Notes: generated by a model not told the origin, from the letters alone. A stretch of DNA of 64,000 bases from DATJBF01 sp035515475 (GCA_035515475.1 DATJBF010000047.1:62001-126000), one strand, 5' to 3'; shown: positions 1 to 9,308, numbered from the stretch's first letter. A program made the numbers and translations.

Positions 1-444
1 TTCATCCTTTACTTCCTCTACTTCATTGTCAACGGCCTCGAGGAGGAGTGGGGCGAATTCCGCACCACCCTCTACGTGCTGGTCGCGGTGCTGCTGACGA
101 TCGGTTTCTCGTTCGCCTTCCAGGTGCCGATTACCAACATCGCCCATCTCGAATCCACCCTGTTCTTGGCCGCCGCAACCACCGCCCCGGAGTACCAAAT
201 CTTGTTGTTCCTCGTGATCCCCGTGAAGATGAAGTGGCTGGCGTGGCTCACAGTGGCCTACATCGTCTGGGCACTGATCATCGGCACGTGGCTGAGCCGC
301 CTGTATCTGCTCACGATGTACGCCAATTATCTGCTGTTCTTCGGTCCCTACTTTATCGGGCGCTTGCGGGCGTTTCAGCGACGGCAGAAATTCAAACGTG
401 ACGTTGAATCCGGCCGACTCAACAGCGGGGAACCGGACGCATGA
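1..444 (+). CDS. C-terminal part of a multi-pass membrane protein (5' end outside window)
   Basis: The frame is open from the first base, so at least 147 residues of a longer protein are seen. Several hydrophobic stretches (about residues 1-12, 25-42, 60-75 and 78-100) indicate a polytopic inner-membrane protein. The tail after the last segment is short and basic/polar (RRQKFKRDVESGR). The segment around VIPVKMKWLAW resembles the last part of rhomboid-fold proteins of Verrucomicrobia and Planctomycetes, but the catalytic Ser/His segments would lie elsewhere and are not visible, so protease activity cannot be claimed. It converges on the response regulator gene to its right, with a short hairpin between them. 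Confidence 0.6.
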   Translation, partial: FILYFLYFIVNGLEEEWGEFRTTLYVLVAVLLTIGFSFAFQVPITNIAHLESTLFLAAATTAPEYQILLFLVIPVKMKWLAWLTVAYIVWALIIGTWLSRLYLLTMYANYLLFFGPYFIGRLRAFQRRQKFKRDVESGRLNSGEPDA

Positions 445-445
445 G

Positions 446-470
446 CGGACGGTCCCAGGCAATCCGTCCG
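446..470. terminator. Hairpin between convergent genes
   Basis: CGGACGG (446-452) and CCGTCCG (464-470) form a perfect 7-bp stem with an 11-nt loop two bases after the stop codon of the membrane protein gene. There is no clear U-run, so this is only a candidate terminator. Confidence 0.35.
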
Positions 471-533
471 TCAGAGAATTGAAGTCGCCGAGCGGCTCGG
501 CAGATCCCAGCAAACGCCGGGACACACGGCGGT

Positions 534-1307
534 TTATCGGCCGGTCGCCTTGGAGGGACGCGCTTTTGCCGGTTTCTCCACCGGCGCGGGCGCGGACGAT
601 GCGGCCCCCGCCTCGGTTTCGCGGTGGCGCTGCCAATGAATGGCGTAGCGAGCCAACTCCTCACCGGTTCTCAGGTTCAGCTTTTGCTTGATGTGTTCCC
701 GGTGCGACGCCACGGTTTTGGTGCTGAGATGGAGCCGGTGGGCAATTTCGTGGGTCGCATAGCCGTCGCCGATCAACTGGAAGACTTCCAACTCGCGGTC
801 GCTCAATTTGTAGGCGACTGACGTTACCTTGCCTTCGGGTGGATTGCCTCCGATGCGATTGACGATTGCGTTCTTAACCCGTTCGCTCAAATAAACCTGG
901 CCGCGCAGCACTTGCCGGATCGCCTGCAACAGAATGCCGGTTTCCTCCTGCTTCATCACATAACCTTTGGCGCCGGCGTGCAAACTACGTTCCGCATAGA
1001 GCGCTTCATCGTGCATCGATAACACCAGCGTCGGCAAGCCGGGGTAGCGCACTTTGACGTCCTTGACCAACTCGACGCCGCTGCCCTCGCCCAGCGAGAT
1101 ATCCACGATAGCAATGTCCGGCCGCAGCTTCTCGATGGCCTCCAAGGCGGCATGAGCATCACGCGCCTGGCCACAGACCTCGAGATCCGGTTCTTCGTTG
1201 ATCCGTTGCGCCAAGCCCTCGCACAGAACCGGGTGATCGTCCACCAACAGGACCCGCTGTTTCCCGTCGGCCGGAGCGTTCGGTTGTTTTCCTCGCACCT
1301 CCTTCAT
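534..1307 (-). CDS. NarL/FixJ-family response regulator
   Basis: Two-component transcription regulator of 257 aa. The receiver domain (about residues 18-135) has the acidic pocket and phospho-acceptor Asp in DIAIVDISLGEG, the switch residue in LVLSMHD and the conserved Lys in KGYVMKQEE. A LuxR-type helix-turn-helix (about 165-230; LSDRELEVFQLIGDG, ATHEIAHRLHLSTKTVASH) follows. The last 30 residues are an Ala/Pro/Lys-rich tail that the family normally lacks. The start codon overlaps the stop of the kinase gene upstream (ATGA), so the two are co-translated and almost surely cognate. It is one of two NarL-type regulators here that could bind the dyad motif described near 53.6, 55.4 and 58.2 kb. 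Confidence 0.93.
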   Translation of the reverse strand: MKEVRGKQPNAPADGKQRVLLVDDHPVLCEGLAQRINEEPDLEVCGQARDAHAALEAIEKLRPDIAIVDISLGEGSGVELVKDVKVRYPGLPTLVLSMHDEALYAERSLHAGAKGYVMKQEETGILLQAIRQVLRGQVYLSERVKNAIVNRIGGNPPEGKVTSVAYKLSDRELEVFQLIGDGYATHEIAHRLHLSTKTVASHREHIKQKLNLRTGEELARYAIHWQRHRETEAGAASSAPAPVEKPAKARPSKATGR

Positions 1308-3004
1308 TCCGGCCTTCGCGCCCGAGTGGGCAATATGCAGTTCATGATCGTTCCGCCTCCGTCGCGGTTACCGAATTGCAGCCGTGCACCGATTGCCCGG
1401 GCACGGTAATTCATGTTCTCAAAGCCCATGCCCCAACTCTCGGCCGAGACCTTGGGCAGACCGCAGCCATTATCGGATACGCTGAGCGCGATGCCCTCGC
1501 GTCTCCGATTGAGAGAAATGTGGATCTCTGTCGCCTTTCCGTGAGTGATGCTGTTGTGGACCGCCTCTTGGGCAATGCGGTAGAGGTGAACCGCCCTTCC
1601 ATGGTCGCGAACGCGGACCCGGCGGGCCGATTCAAATCGGCAAGAAATCGAGAACATGGCTCCGATCGAGGACGCCAGTTCATCCAGTGCGGCCACCAAG
1701 CCCATCGTTCCCAACTTCACGGGACTGAGTCCACGGGCAATCTGCCGCGCCTGAACGGCGGTCGCCTGCGACAACTCGGCTATTCGTGCCGCGATCACCG
1801 CATCGGGAAGCGATCGTTTCGCGAGTTTGCCGTGCAGATTGCTGGCCATGTAAGCGATACCGGTCAACTGCTGACACAAGCCGTCGTGCAAATCCTGTCC
1901 AATCCGCTGCTGCTCGCGCTCGCTGATTTCCAGCAACTGCCCCTCGGCGCGCCGGCGGCCCATCACTTGACCGATCTGGCTGCAGATATCCCGTAACAAC
2001 TGCAGCAAATGCTCGTCTGGCGGCAGCACCTGCCGTCGGTAAATTGTGATGACGCCCAGCACTTCCTTGTTCAATCGGATCGGAAACGCAAATACGGTCC
2101 GCAAGCCAAATCTGTCGGCCACAGTCGTTCGCCGAAATTCGGGCTGCTGGGCAATGTCGGCTATCCAGAACGGTTTGTTGCGCGCCCAGACCGTGCCGGG
2201 AACTCCCTGGCCGAGCGCAAAATGCGCATCCCGCATGATGTGCTCCATCTGGGAGAGCCCGGGCGACCCCGGATGCCAGGTCTGCGCACAACGCAGAACC
2301 TGCGCCGCCGGGTCAACGCTCCACAACTCGCCCCAGTCGCAACCCAGATTCTCGCAGATGGCCCGAAATATCTTCGGACCAGCCTCATCCAGAGTGTACG
2401 ATTCGGCCAGCGCATGCGTGGTTGCCTGATGGGCTCGCAACCGCTGCTGAGCACGCCGTTTTTCAGTCACGTCCTGCGCCAACAGCAGAAATACCCGTCG
2501 GCCCCGTAGCGGGATCAACGCCGCGTCAATTTCGACGTCGATGAACCGGCCGTCCTTTTTCCGATGGCGGAATACATGGTCTTGTCCGTCGCTCGCCGCA
2601 CTTCGGGACGAGGCCAGTTGCTGGCAGTACTTCTTGAATTCCGCCCGCGATTCCGGCGCACTCAAATCCGTCACGGTCATGTGGTGGAATTCCTGGCGGG
2701 AATACCTGTAGCTGCGGATGGCCGCCTCGTTCACAGCCAAAATAGCCAGCGTTTTGGAATCGCAGACGAAGCGCGGTTGCGGAACCTTCACGAACAGCAA
2801 TCGATGCAGTTCCTCCGCTTCCCACAGGGTTTCCAGTGCCTCTTGCGTCCGAGCCAGGGCCTCACGAATCCACTCAAATCCTTCCCCTTCGTCGAGACGC
2901 TCGACCCGACCTCGGTTCCTGCCAAATGGAAGAACAGGTGCAACGTCCGGCTTCAGACCAGACGCCGACCGTTTGGGTCCCAACTGAATGGAGCCTCCGG
3001 GCAT
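1304..3004 (-). CDS. PAS-GAF sensor histidine kinase (HisKA_3 type)
   Basis: Soluble sensor kinase of 566 aa with no membrane segment, so it probably senses a cytoplasmic signal. Order: a PAS domain (about 60-170, with a PAC-like end before a short coiled linker), a GAF domain (about 190-345), then the dimerisation/phospho-acceptor helix with His near residue 373 in RIGQDLHDGLCQQ, and a HATPase_c domain with the N-box (YRIAQEAVHNSITHG) and G-box (SDNGCGLP). This helix type pairs with NarL-family regulators, and the partner follows with a 4-base overlap. The start is supported by GGAGAA seven bases upstream of ATG. Confidence 0.92.
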   Translation of the reverse strand: MPGGSIQLGPKRSASGLKPDVAPVLPFGRNRGRVERLDEGEGFEWIREALARTQEALETLWEAEELHRLLFVKVPQPRFVCDSKTLAILAVNEAAIRSYRYSRQEFHHMTVTDLSAPESRAEFKKYCQQLASSRSAASDGQDHVFRHRKKDGRFIDVEIDAALIPLRGRRVFLLLAQDVTEKRRAQQRLRAHQATTHALAESYTLDEAGPKIFRAICENLGCDWGELWSVDPAAQVLRCAQTWHPGSPGLSQMEHIMRDAHFALGQGVPGTVWARNKPFWIADIAQQPEFRRTTVADRFGLRTVFAFPIRLNKEVLGVITIYRRQVLPPDEHLLQLLRDICSQIGQVMGRRRAEGQLLEISEREQQRIGQDLHDGLCQQLTGIAYMASNLHGKLAKRSLPDAVIAARIAELSQATAVQARQIARGLSPVKLGTMGLVAALDELASSIGAMFSISCRFESARRVRVRDHGRAVHLYRIAQEAVHNSITHGKATEIHISLNRRREGIALSVSDNGCGLPKVSAESWGMGFENMNYRARAIGARLQFGNRDGGGTIMNCILPTRARRPE

Positions 3005-3351
3005 CGCTATTCTCCAAGTGCCTCATAAGCCTACCTGAGGTTGGGCAGTTTGCAAGTCCATTGTGGCCTTGCTAAGCAGCAACTTGCAGGCTTGTAAGGA
3101 GGCAACTGCGTGGGATTGTCGTGCCATCCGCCACCGCGCCTTCTCCAGCGGGAACCCCAAACGGTCTTACACTTGCCGTTTCGGGCCGCTTTTTGGCTAC
3201 GCCATCCAGGTTACCACCCCCGCAGATCCCACAGCGGTCGTGTCCGGCAACGCTCAGATCAGAATTCGAGCGGCGAATGAGCGGGGAACAAATACCGCAT
3301 GAGACCAAGGAGACGAAAGACTATAGCGAAGCAGGTTCCCAAAAGGAAGCC
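3005..3351. other. Intergenic region upstream of the kinase/regulator pair
   Basis: About 350 bases between the CBS protein gene and the kinase gene, both on the minus strand. It should hold the kinase promoter. I see no convincing gene, strong hairpin or recognised promoter element. Confidence 0.4.
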
Positions 3352-3753
3352 TTACCGCTTCGACCGGGGCGATTGGTTATTCGAGCGGGGTAACCCTTGC
3401 AGATCGCCCAAGGAAACCATACCCACCAAGTGTTTCTGTCGATTGAGCACGGGCAATCGGTGAAGTTGCCACTTCTGCATCAGATGGGCCGCTTCGCCAA
3501 CCTTCTGGCCTTCGCGGCCCCAAACCGCGGGAAACGTCATCACTTCGCGCACCGTGCTGGTGCGGGGATCGCACCCTTGCGCTGTCGCCCGCACGGTAAG
3601 ATCACGCGCTGTCAACAAACCCACAATTCTCCGCCCCTCGCACACGGGTAGCACGGTAATATTGTGAACGCTCATCTTGTGCGCGGCCTCGCGCAATGAA
3701 GTGTCGGGAGCGACGACCGCGATGCTTCGTTTCATGACATCTTTAAGTTGCAT
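3352..3753 (-). CDS. Tandem CBS-domain protein
   Basis: 133-aa protein made of two CBS motifs (about residues 7-58 and 68-122), which fold together as one Bateman module. Typical CBS patterns are visible: VMKRSIAVVAPDTSLREAA, VLPVCEGRRIVGLLTARDL, and RLPVLNRQKHLVGMVSLGDL. Such stand-alone modules usually bind adenine nucleotides and act as energy or redox sensors, but the ligand and partner cannot be read here. The basic C-terminus (LPRSNNQSPRSKR) follows the second motif directly. It is transcribed alone. Confidence 0.85.
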   Translation of the reverse strand: MQLKDVMKRSIAVVAPDTSLREAAHKMSVHNITVLPVCEGRRIVGLLTARDLTVRATAQGCDPRTSTVREVMTFPAVWGREGQKVGEAAHLMQKWQLHRLPVLNRQKHLVGMVSLGDLQGLPRSNNQSPRSKR

Positions 3754-4368
3754 GGCCCCTCGTCAGTCGGCTCCCAGTTGGATTGGCGGTAAATGTCTTG
3801 GTCTCATCCACACTCACTCTGGCCCACGGGTCCCTGTGATTCGCCACCAGTACGCAGAACCAAACTGCCGATCAGCGTCCATCTGGCGCCGGCGGCGGCT
3901 GAACCGGTGATGAACCCCGAAATATTGATGCCAGACGACTCCGCGGTGCTGATGCTGAGAATCATAAGCTTGACAGCCCCACCAAGACCCCAACCGAAAC
4001 CCTGTTGTTCATGTCGCTTCCCTATGTCTGCCCAAACCCGATCACTTCATTCGCGTTCCCCCGCTCGGTCGCGAGCACCAAATCGCTCGGACGGCCCTGT
4101 AGTTTGAAACGCGACAGGGACCATGTTGATTGCCAACACCGCTGCTGCTCACCCGTCGATCCTGTAACATGGCCGGCATCTTTGTCCTGTTTGCTCTGCC
4201 CTTGAACTTTACCTTGCTTATCTCAGCTCGCACAATCGCGCCTTAGACCGTTTTGTATCTCGGACTAAATCTCATCCCCTCCCGGCCAATCTCGTAATGG
4301 AAAACCATCCTCCCGCCGATTGTGGAGAGGCTGAGTCCTGACGTAATAATGGAGGTGCGACAACAATC
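3754..4368. other. Gene-free stretch
   Basis: About 615 bases with only short overlapping open frames, none with a convincing ribosome site, codon pattern or motif. I see no tRNA, repeat or strong hairpin. Confidence 0.4.
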
Positions 4369-4833
4369 ATGAACAGAGAGCTTGAGCTATTCGTGGATAG
4401 GAAGGATGACGGACGGTTGACCGTGTCCGTCACGCCCCATCCGACCGGCGAAAAGCACCTCGTTGCCGTGCGCAACTCGCTCCTGGAAGAAACCGAATTT
4501 CCGTCAGATGTGGCCGGAACAGGGGCATCAGCGGCGATAGTCTCGGATCCTACCCGTGCAATGAACTCGCCTAGTGACTTAGCGCTTCTCCAAGTGCAAG
4601 ACACCCTCACCGCATTGCACAAACTCGCACCGGGCTACCGCCAGCTGATGCCCCAACGGTCCCCCTCGTCGCCGCTATCGGCTTTGAGCAAGTCGTCGAT
4701 TCCCAAGAAACTCGTCCCGTTCCGCGCAGCCGGGCTTGGTCTGAACGCTGCCCCTGACACATGGCAAGAGGACGATCGTCGGCCCCGTCAATCCGTCGCG
4801 CCGCGCGGCCATCAACTTACGGAAGCGCAATGA
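4369..4833 (+). CDS. Hypothetical protein, doubtful
   Basis: Open frame of 154 codons starting at ATG, with GGAGGTG about 13 bases upstream, which is the main argument that it is real. The first 45 residues (MNRELELFVDRKDDGRLTVS) read like a folded beta-rich segment. The rest is Ser/Pro-rich with a Pro/Ser stretch (QRSPSSPLSALSKSSIPKK) and looks unstructured. No family is recognised, there is no signal peptide or membrane segment, and no operon partner. It could be a random frame in a GC-rich gap. Confidence 0.3.
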   Translation: MNRELELFVDRKDDGRLTVSVTPHPTGEKHLVAVRNSLLEETEFPSDVAGTGASAAIVSDPTRAMNSPSDLALLQVQDTLTALHKLAPGYRQLMPQRSPSSPLSALSKSSIPKKLVPFRAAGLGLNAAPDTWQEDDRRPRQSVAPRGHQLTEAQ

Positions 4834-5260
4834 AATCAATCAGTCGCTTCCAACAATTCCCCGAGGAAGCCAATCGGATCGGGCAGATTTTATTTTGGCT
4901 GTTTCCTTACGAACAAGAGACGTTTCGCCGGCGTCCGACCCGGCCGCATCGTACGAGCCGCGGGGCCACCAACGTTCGGGTGTACCAAGACGTGCGGCAG
5001 GCCAGCCGTGTGGGCGTGCAATGACGCAACCATCGGGAACCGGTTTGTTGACGACAGGAAGTAGTCGTGCCTAGCGAAGGTTTGTGAAGAAATGATTCGT
5101 CAGGATAACCAGAGTAAACTTTGGAAGACTCGGGCTGAAGCTGCCAGGGGATTACCACGGCTACCGAGGGGAATGGCAGCTTCAGCCGAATTGAAGTTCG
5201 ACCCATTCGCTTGCGGGTGGAGTACAAACCCCGCGTGGCACGGTGGAACGGGAGGTCATG
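4834..5260. other. Intergenic region with a long inverted repeat
   Basis: About 430 bases without a supported gene. The only clear structure is the 14-bp inverted repeat at 5133-5187. The small membrane protein gene starts 73 bases after it. Confidence 0.4.
5133..5187. repeat. Perfect 14-bp inverted repeat
   Basis: GGCTGAAGCTGCCA (5133-5146) is matched exactly by its reverse complement at 5174-5187, leaving a 27-base loop. The stem is strong enough to form in RNA or DNA. It lies 73 bases before the start codon of a small membrane protein, so it may be a 5'-leader structure, a terminator for anything upstream, or a repeat-element end. Confidence 0.6.
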
Positions 5261-5533
5261 ATGCCTAATGGAGCGCTGGTATGTTGGATCATCGCCGCGG
5301 TGATGCTGCCGGGCATCTTGCTCGTGCTGCTGGTAATCTCACTGCTGCTGAGCCCCAGAAGCCATCCAAGCCAAGATACCATTCGGGTGAGCCTGGATAA
5401 ACTGATTCGGATCGGCGGCGCCCGCGACGGCCACGTCGGCAAAGATGCGTATCGGATCAAGAAGCGCTACGAAGAGTTTGCCGAAGGAACCCGCAACGAA
5501 GACGCCAGCCGCCCGCTGGTAATGGTCGGCTGA
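5261..5533 (+). CDS. Small single-span membrane protein, unknown function
   Basis: About 90 aa. The N-terminal half is one strong hydrophobic helix (about residues 4-27, LVCWIIAAVMLPGILLVLLV), followed by a polar, partly basic domain (VSLDKLIRIGGARDGHVGK, DAYRIKKRYEEFAEG). The start at ATG 5261 is chosen because GGGAGG ends six bases before it; ATG 5258 and GTG 5243 are possible alternatives. The helix then a short charged tail suggests an inner-membrane anchor with a cytoplasmic tail, but no family is recognised. It has no operon partner; the next gene converges from the right. Confidence 0.55.
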   Translation: MPNGALVCWIIAAVMLPGILLVLLVISLLLSPRSHPSQDTIRVSLDKLIRIGGARDGHVGKDAYRIKKRYEEFAEGTRNEDASRPLVMVG

Positions 5534-5597
5534 CCCGTTAACCGAAGCGGTTCCCGGTGGACGCCCAGCGCGTCAACCGCGCCGGTCTACCACCCGA

Positions 5598-5987
5598 TCA
5601 GAAGTTGAGCAGCCGGATGCGGTAAAACTGCGGCGTTGGAGTTACCAGGTCGGGCGCCTCCGCAGAACCCATACCTGCGATCGGATAATTTCCCGTTACT
5701 GTCAGCGACAAATAGTCCGTCCAGTTCGTCAAATTGGGACTACGCTGGAATACCAAGGTGGTTACGTTTGTCTCCGAAGGATCGCGCACGGCAAACTGCA
5801 GCCCGACGGTATCGCCCGCTCCGTAAGCTGCTGGCCGGAAGACGATGCCAGTAATCCCCGCACGGACTCCTGCGGAGTTGGTGGCCATCATGTCGGCCAA
5901 ACCCACACTGGTGATCACCATGGAGATCAATACGGCGACGACACCTTTCCATTTACGATATTTGTCATTCGTTCGAACTCTTCTCAT
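5598..5987 (-). CDS. Small exported protein with verrucomicrobial 'FYRIRL' tail
   Basis: 129 aa with a basic N-terminus and hydrophobic core (about residues 14-30, GVVAVLISMVITSVGLA) that looks like a signal peptide. The C-terminal 70 residues (LQFAVRDPSETNVTTLVFQR, SPNLTNWTDYL, ending PQFYRIRLLNF) match in style the last domain of the two large secreted proteins at 7.4-13.0 kb, which end in RFYRVRL. It is therefore a short, almost free-standing version of that C-terminal domain. AAAGAGG lies about 10 bases before the ATG. It is the last gene of the minus-strand secreted-protein block. Function is unknown. Confidence 0.6.
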   Translation of the reverse strand: MRRVRTNDKYRKWKGVVAVLISMVITSVGLADMMATNSAGVRAGITGIVFRPAAYGAGDTVGLQFAVRDPSETNVTTLVFQRSPNLTNWTDYLSLTVTGNYPIAGMGSAEAPDLVTPTPQFYRIRLLNF

Positions 5988-6555
5988 TACGATACAACCT
6001 CTTTCCCCTGTCGGACCTTTTCAATCCACGACGCTGACGCAAGGACGGTCTGCCGTGGCAGAATGATGGATCGCTGGAGAACATCCGTCGCGAGATTTCC
6101 TGACGGACTCGCAGGGGCGAGCAGCCGCCCAGCCGGAGCGACCATCGTTCTGATCGACTCCAGCGTGAGGAAATCCTCCTGATACCTCATGAGCCGCTGT
6201 TCCGTCCAGCTTCTTGGCTGCCGGAATCATTTCCCGATCGGCGCAGTTGACGCAATCGTCCGGTGTCAGGGAAACAGTAGGTTCAACAGGCAAACGACGG
6301 GGACGGACTGGCCGCGGAGAGTGAACCTTAGTGAGTCCTCTGCTACCCGATTCGACCGAGCTTACTTCCCCCCATTCTACACATCATTCTTCAACACTCT
6401 CTTCCCGCACGCCGTTTACTAGTCTATTTCGCCGACACTGTCAAGGAATTACCCTTCACAGGAATTGCCCTTCACGACGTCGATGACAAATGAGCCACTC
6501 GCCGGGAGGAGCGAGGATGCACACCCGGGGGGGCCCAGTTATCACCAAGGCCCTG
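5988..6555. other. Gene-free stretch
   Basis: About 570 bases between the small exported protein gene and the pseudopilin gene. Short frames exist on both strands but none is convincing. It probably contains the leader and promoter of the 5598-5987 gene. A run of G (gggggggccc near 6528) is the only local oddity. Confidence 0.35.
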
Positions 6556-7305
6556 CTAATTCATCATGAACCACGGGTTCCCGGTTTTGCAGGAAACTGC
6601 ATCTTGATTCGAGAGCGTCTGGGACGAGACGAACTCCACATGGAAATCTCCAAACAGACAATTTACGCCACCGCCATGCCGATCAATTGCGGAAATGCTA
6701 TCGCCTGAAGCTGTATTGATCGTCGTCACCGCGCTTACCAGCCCGCCACACGTCAGTGTATTGCCCTTCGAATCGATCATCAGCAAATACTGAGACGGAT
6801 ACGGTACCGTCCTCAAGTTGAACCCCATGAAGCCGCCAACTGAGGGCAATACGTTAGCATATCCCCCGGCAACCCGGGTCGTGGCTACCGGCATCGAGTA
6901 GGTGTGTGGGACGATTATGCCATTGACCACCTGATCCTGAGTCATGCGGGCGAGGACGGCCGGGCAAACCCTCATCGTGCGCATCGTTGCGACCGAGTCG
7001 CTGCCTCCGAGATAGCGAAAGTACGGTGAACCGCTGTCATCCCAATTCACAGGGATCATGTTCATATAGTAATACGTCCCATTGTAATCCTGCGTGTACA
7101 GGTAGATGGCCATGCCCCACTGTTTCAGGTTGGCAGCGCACGCCTGCCGCAGAAGTTTCGTGCGGGCCTGGCTCAGGTCCGCCAGAAGCAGACCCGACAA
7201 GACCGTGCCCGCGGCCACCAGCACAGCCAATTCAGTCAACGTGAAACCTCCGCGACGCGCGGGGGGAGGCGTCCAGAACCGGTTGGATTTCAGTTTTCGT
7301 TGCAT
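6556..7305 (-). CDS. Type II-style pseudopilin, H-X9-DG-like
   Basis: 249-aa prepilin-like protein. The N-terminus has a basic leader and the prepilin peptidase motif GGFTLTELAVLV, with the conserved Glu at +5, continuing as a hydrophobic helix (about residues 19-45). The C-terminal half has HGGGVNCLFGDFHVEF, a variant of the H-X9-DG motif of PVC-group pseudopilins with DF in place of DG. These proteins are processed by prepilin peptidase and thought to form or decorate a type II-like secretion pseudopilus; substrates are not known. GGAGG lies ten bases before the ATG. It follows the 613-codon secreted-protein gene by 57 bases, mirroring the pair at 9.3-13.0 kb. Confidence 0.88.
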   Translation of the reverse strand: MQRKLKSNRFWTPPPARRGGFTLTELAVLVAAGTVLSGLLLADLSQARTKLLRQACAANLKQWGMAIYLYTQDYNGTYYYMNMIPVNWDDSGSPYFRYLGGSDSVATMRTMRVCPAVLARMTQDQVVNGIIVPHTYSMPVATTRVAGGYANVLPSVGGFMGFNLRTVPYPSQYLLMIDSKGNTLTCGGLVSAVTTINTASGDSISAIDRHGGGVNCLFGDFHVEFVSSQTLSNQDAVSCKTGNPWFMMN

Positions 7306-7362
7306 GGCTTGTGAACCTCCGCTCTGTCCATCGTTGTTTTCGTCGCGACTTGCTTCGTGCGC

Positions 7363-9153
7363 TTATGGCACCAGCCGCACCCGGTAAAACCGAGCGGGGG
7401 AGCCGGTGGCCGCTCCCGGGTGGAGCACGGTCATCACTACCTCACCTGTGCCCGGCGCGGTGTACGCCGGATTCAAATCAACAAAGCCGTTCGAGAAACT
7501 GCCACTGTCGCCCGCGGTTGTTTGCAGCACGTACCGCTTGCCGCCCACCGCGGTCCACGAAATGCGCATGTCGTCATCCGCTTGCGCAATCGCAACGATG
7601 CGGAACGCCGAAGCGCTATTGGTCGGGTCCGTGCCGGCCTGGTATTCTTGCAGGTTGGTGAACCCGTCGCCGTCGGTGTCCACGTTCGCATCAGCGGGGT
7701 TCAACGGGTCGAGTCCGTACGATTGCTCCCAGCCATTGGGCATGCCATCGCCATCGGCATCCAGGTTGGGGTCGAGCACAAGGCTGCCGACGCTCAACGT
7801 GCCGCCATCGCGGACGAACAGGCCGCAGGCATTCGTCATAATCAACGCGTCGGCTTGTAGCACGCCTCCATTGAGGTTCAATTGGCCGTTGCGCACGTCG
7901 ATGACTGCGTTGTGCGCCGCATTGGTGACATACAACCCGCCGCCAGCCACGTTTACAACTCCCACTCCGCCCTCGGGGCAGTTTCCGATGGTCAATCTGG
8001 CGAGCAACGACATGGTTCCCCCCTCCAAATTGACCGCACCTCGTGAGTTGACCTCCGAGGCAACGGTTATTGCGCAACCCAACCAAGACCCGTCGGAGAC
8101 GGTTAGCAGTCCGCTGCCGTACAGGCCGATATACGCTGGCCAGTTTGTCGCCGTGATCTGCCCCCCCGTCACCCACACCGTGCCGGTCGCACCCGGGCTG
8201 CTCCCCAAGAGGATCGCTCCCTGAACGTTGTTCACGCCGCCGGCTACGGTGAAAGTGCCTTGCCCGCCCGTATCGCTGCCGATTGAAAGTGGTCCGAGGT
8301 AGTTCGTCCCGGTCAACAGATTCAGTTCGCCAATGCCATTACCGCCGACAACCGTGATCAACGCATTGGTCAAGATCAGGCTCCCACTCGTCACCGAGAC
8401 TGTGCCGACGGCTCCGGTCTCCATGCCCAGCGCCAAACGACCCAACCGCGAACACGTGTAGTCACCGCCAGCCACCGTCAGCGCGCCCTGCGAACCGCTG
8501 CCGGAGCCGACAATTACAAACCCGGATTGCGCCTGAACCTCACCGTTGGAGACAATCATCCGGCCGGAGCCGCTGACGCCGATCGCCGAGGTCGCCGTGT
8601 TCGTCAGGAACAACCGTCCATCAGCCACCAGACAGGACCCACTCGCGTTCGAATCGACGCCGACGAAGAGGCCGCTATCAGCCATGACGAGGCTGTTGCT
8701 GTTTAGGACCATGACGCCATCGACGCTCAACACGCCATTGGTGAAACTGTTGACGACGGCGTGCATGGAGAGCGCTGAGCTGGCCAAACTCAGTACGCCG
8801 CCAGCGGACACGCTGACCGTGTCCAAAACCGACAGGGCCGAGTCGGTCCCGGCATCGGCCAACTCCAAGGTGTTCGTCGCCCCCGCGGGAGCCGACAGAT
8901 CCAAATCACTTACGGTCATCGCGTCGGGATAATAACCCGACGTGAAAAAATCGATGGTGACGGTCTTGGAGACGGCGTTGGTGATGTAGACGGACTGCGA
9001 ATTGCCGGGGGCGACCTCGAGCGACCATTTGGTGTAATCGTCCCAGTATCCCCGGGTCGGACTGATCCAGCTATTGGTTTGGGCATAACCAGCGGTGAGG
9101 AGCCCCGCGCTCGCCAGTACAACCATCGTAACAATGTGGGCGGTCCTTTTCAC
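7363..9153 (-). CDS. Secreted beta-solenoid protein with TSP3-like calcium block
   Basis: About 596 aa from a GTG start at 9153, chosen because GGAGGAG lies nine bases upstream and the product then begins with a clean signal peptide (VKRTAHIVTMVVLASAGLL, cleaved after GYAQ). The body (about 30-430) is a Gly/Ser/Thr/Val/Asn-rich repeat with recurring units such as GTLTVAGG, GQLNLNGG and TGTVWVTGGQITATN, as in pectate-lyase or autotransporter-like solenoids. A calcium-type block follows (DADGDGMPNGWEQSYGLDP, DTDGDGFTNLQEYQAGTDP), then a 70-residue C-terminal domain ending RFYRVRLVP. It is a paralogue of the larger protein at 10.1-13.0 kb. Likely surface-exposed or released; ligand unknown. Confidence 0.85.
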   Translation of the reverse strand: MKRTAHIVTMVVLASAGLLTAGYAQTNSWISPTRGYWDDYTKWSLEVAPGNSQSVYITNAVSKTVTIDFFTSGYYPDAMTVSDLDLSAPAGATNTLELADAGTDSALSVLDTVSVSAGGVLSLASSALSMHAVVNSFTNGVLSVDGVMVLNSNSLVMADSGLFVGVDSNASGSCLVADGRLFLTNTATSAIGVSGSGRMIVSNGEVQAQSGFVIVGSGSGSQGALTVAGGDYTCSRLGRLALGMETGAVGTVSVTSGSLILTNALITVVGGNGIGELNLLTGTNYLGPLSIGSDTGGQGTFTVAGGVNNVQGAILLGSSPGATGTVWVTGGQITATNWPAYIGLYGSGLLTVSDGSWLGCAITVASEVNSRGAVNLEGGTMSLLARLTIGNCPEGGVGVVNVAGGGLYVTNAAHNAVIDVRNGQLNLNGGVLQADALIMTNACGLFVRDGGTLSVGSLVLDPNLDADGDGMPNGWEQSYGLDPLNPADANVDTDGDGFTNLQEYQAGTDPTNSASAFRIVAIAQADDDMRISWTAVGGKRYVLQTTAGDSGSFSNGFVDLNPAYTAPGTGEVVMTVLHPGAATGSPARFYRVRLVP

Positions 9154-9276
9154 TCGGTCGTTTCTCCTCCAATTTGCCGCGTCGGACGGTAACGGGTCTT
9201 GCAACTGCTAGAATCGTCCCGGCCGTTGCTTCCTACGACTTCTTCTAGGCGGCGCGTTCGCATCTCCCCACGATGG

Positions 9277-9308
9277 ATACGCAAACCAGAGCCAAATCCT
9301 GCAGCGCC
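9277..9308 (-). promoter_or_regulatory. 32-bp shared upstream element, copy 1
   Basis: These 32 bases match 13109-13140 at 29 positions. Read on the minus strand, both begin GGCGCTGCA and end TCTGGTTTGCGTAT. This copy is 124 bases upstream of the 613-codon secreted-protein gene; copy 2 is 64 bases upstream of the paralogous gene. Conservation outside coding DNA suggests a common promoter or operator, or simply the edge of the ancestral duplication. Confidence 0.5.

Noticed and set aside
4761..5024. 87-codon plus-strand frame
   Set aside because: Overlaps the doubtful 4369-4833 frame, has no ribosome site and is Arg-rich without motif.
5987..6190. 67-codon minus-strand frame just before the small exported protein gene
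   Set aside because: It ends at the next start codon, but has no ribosome site or motif; more likely leader DNA.
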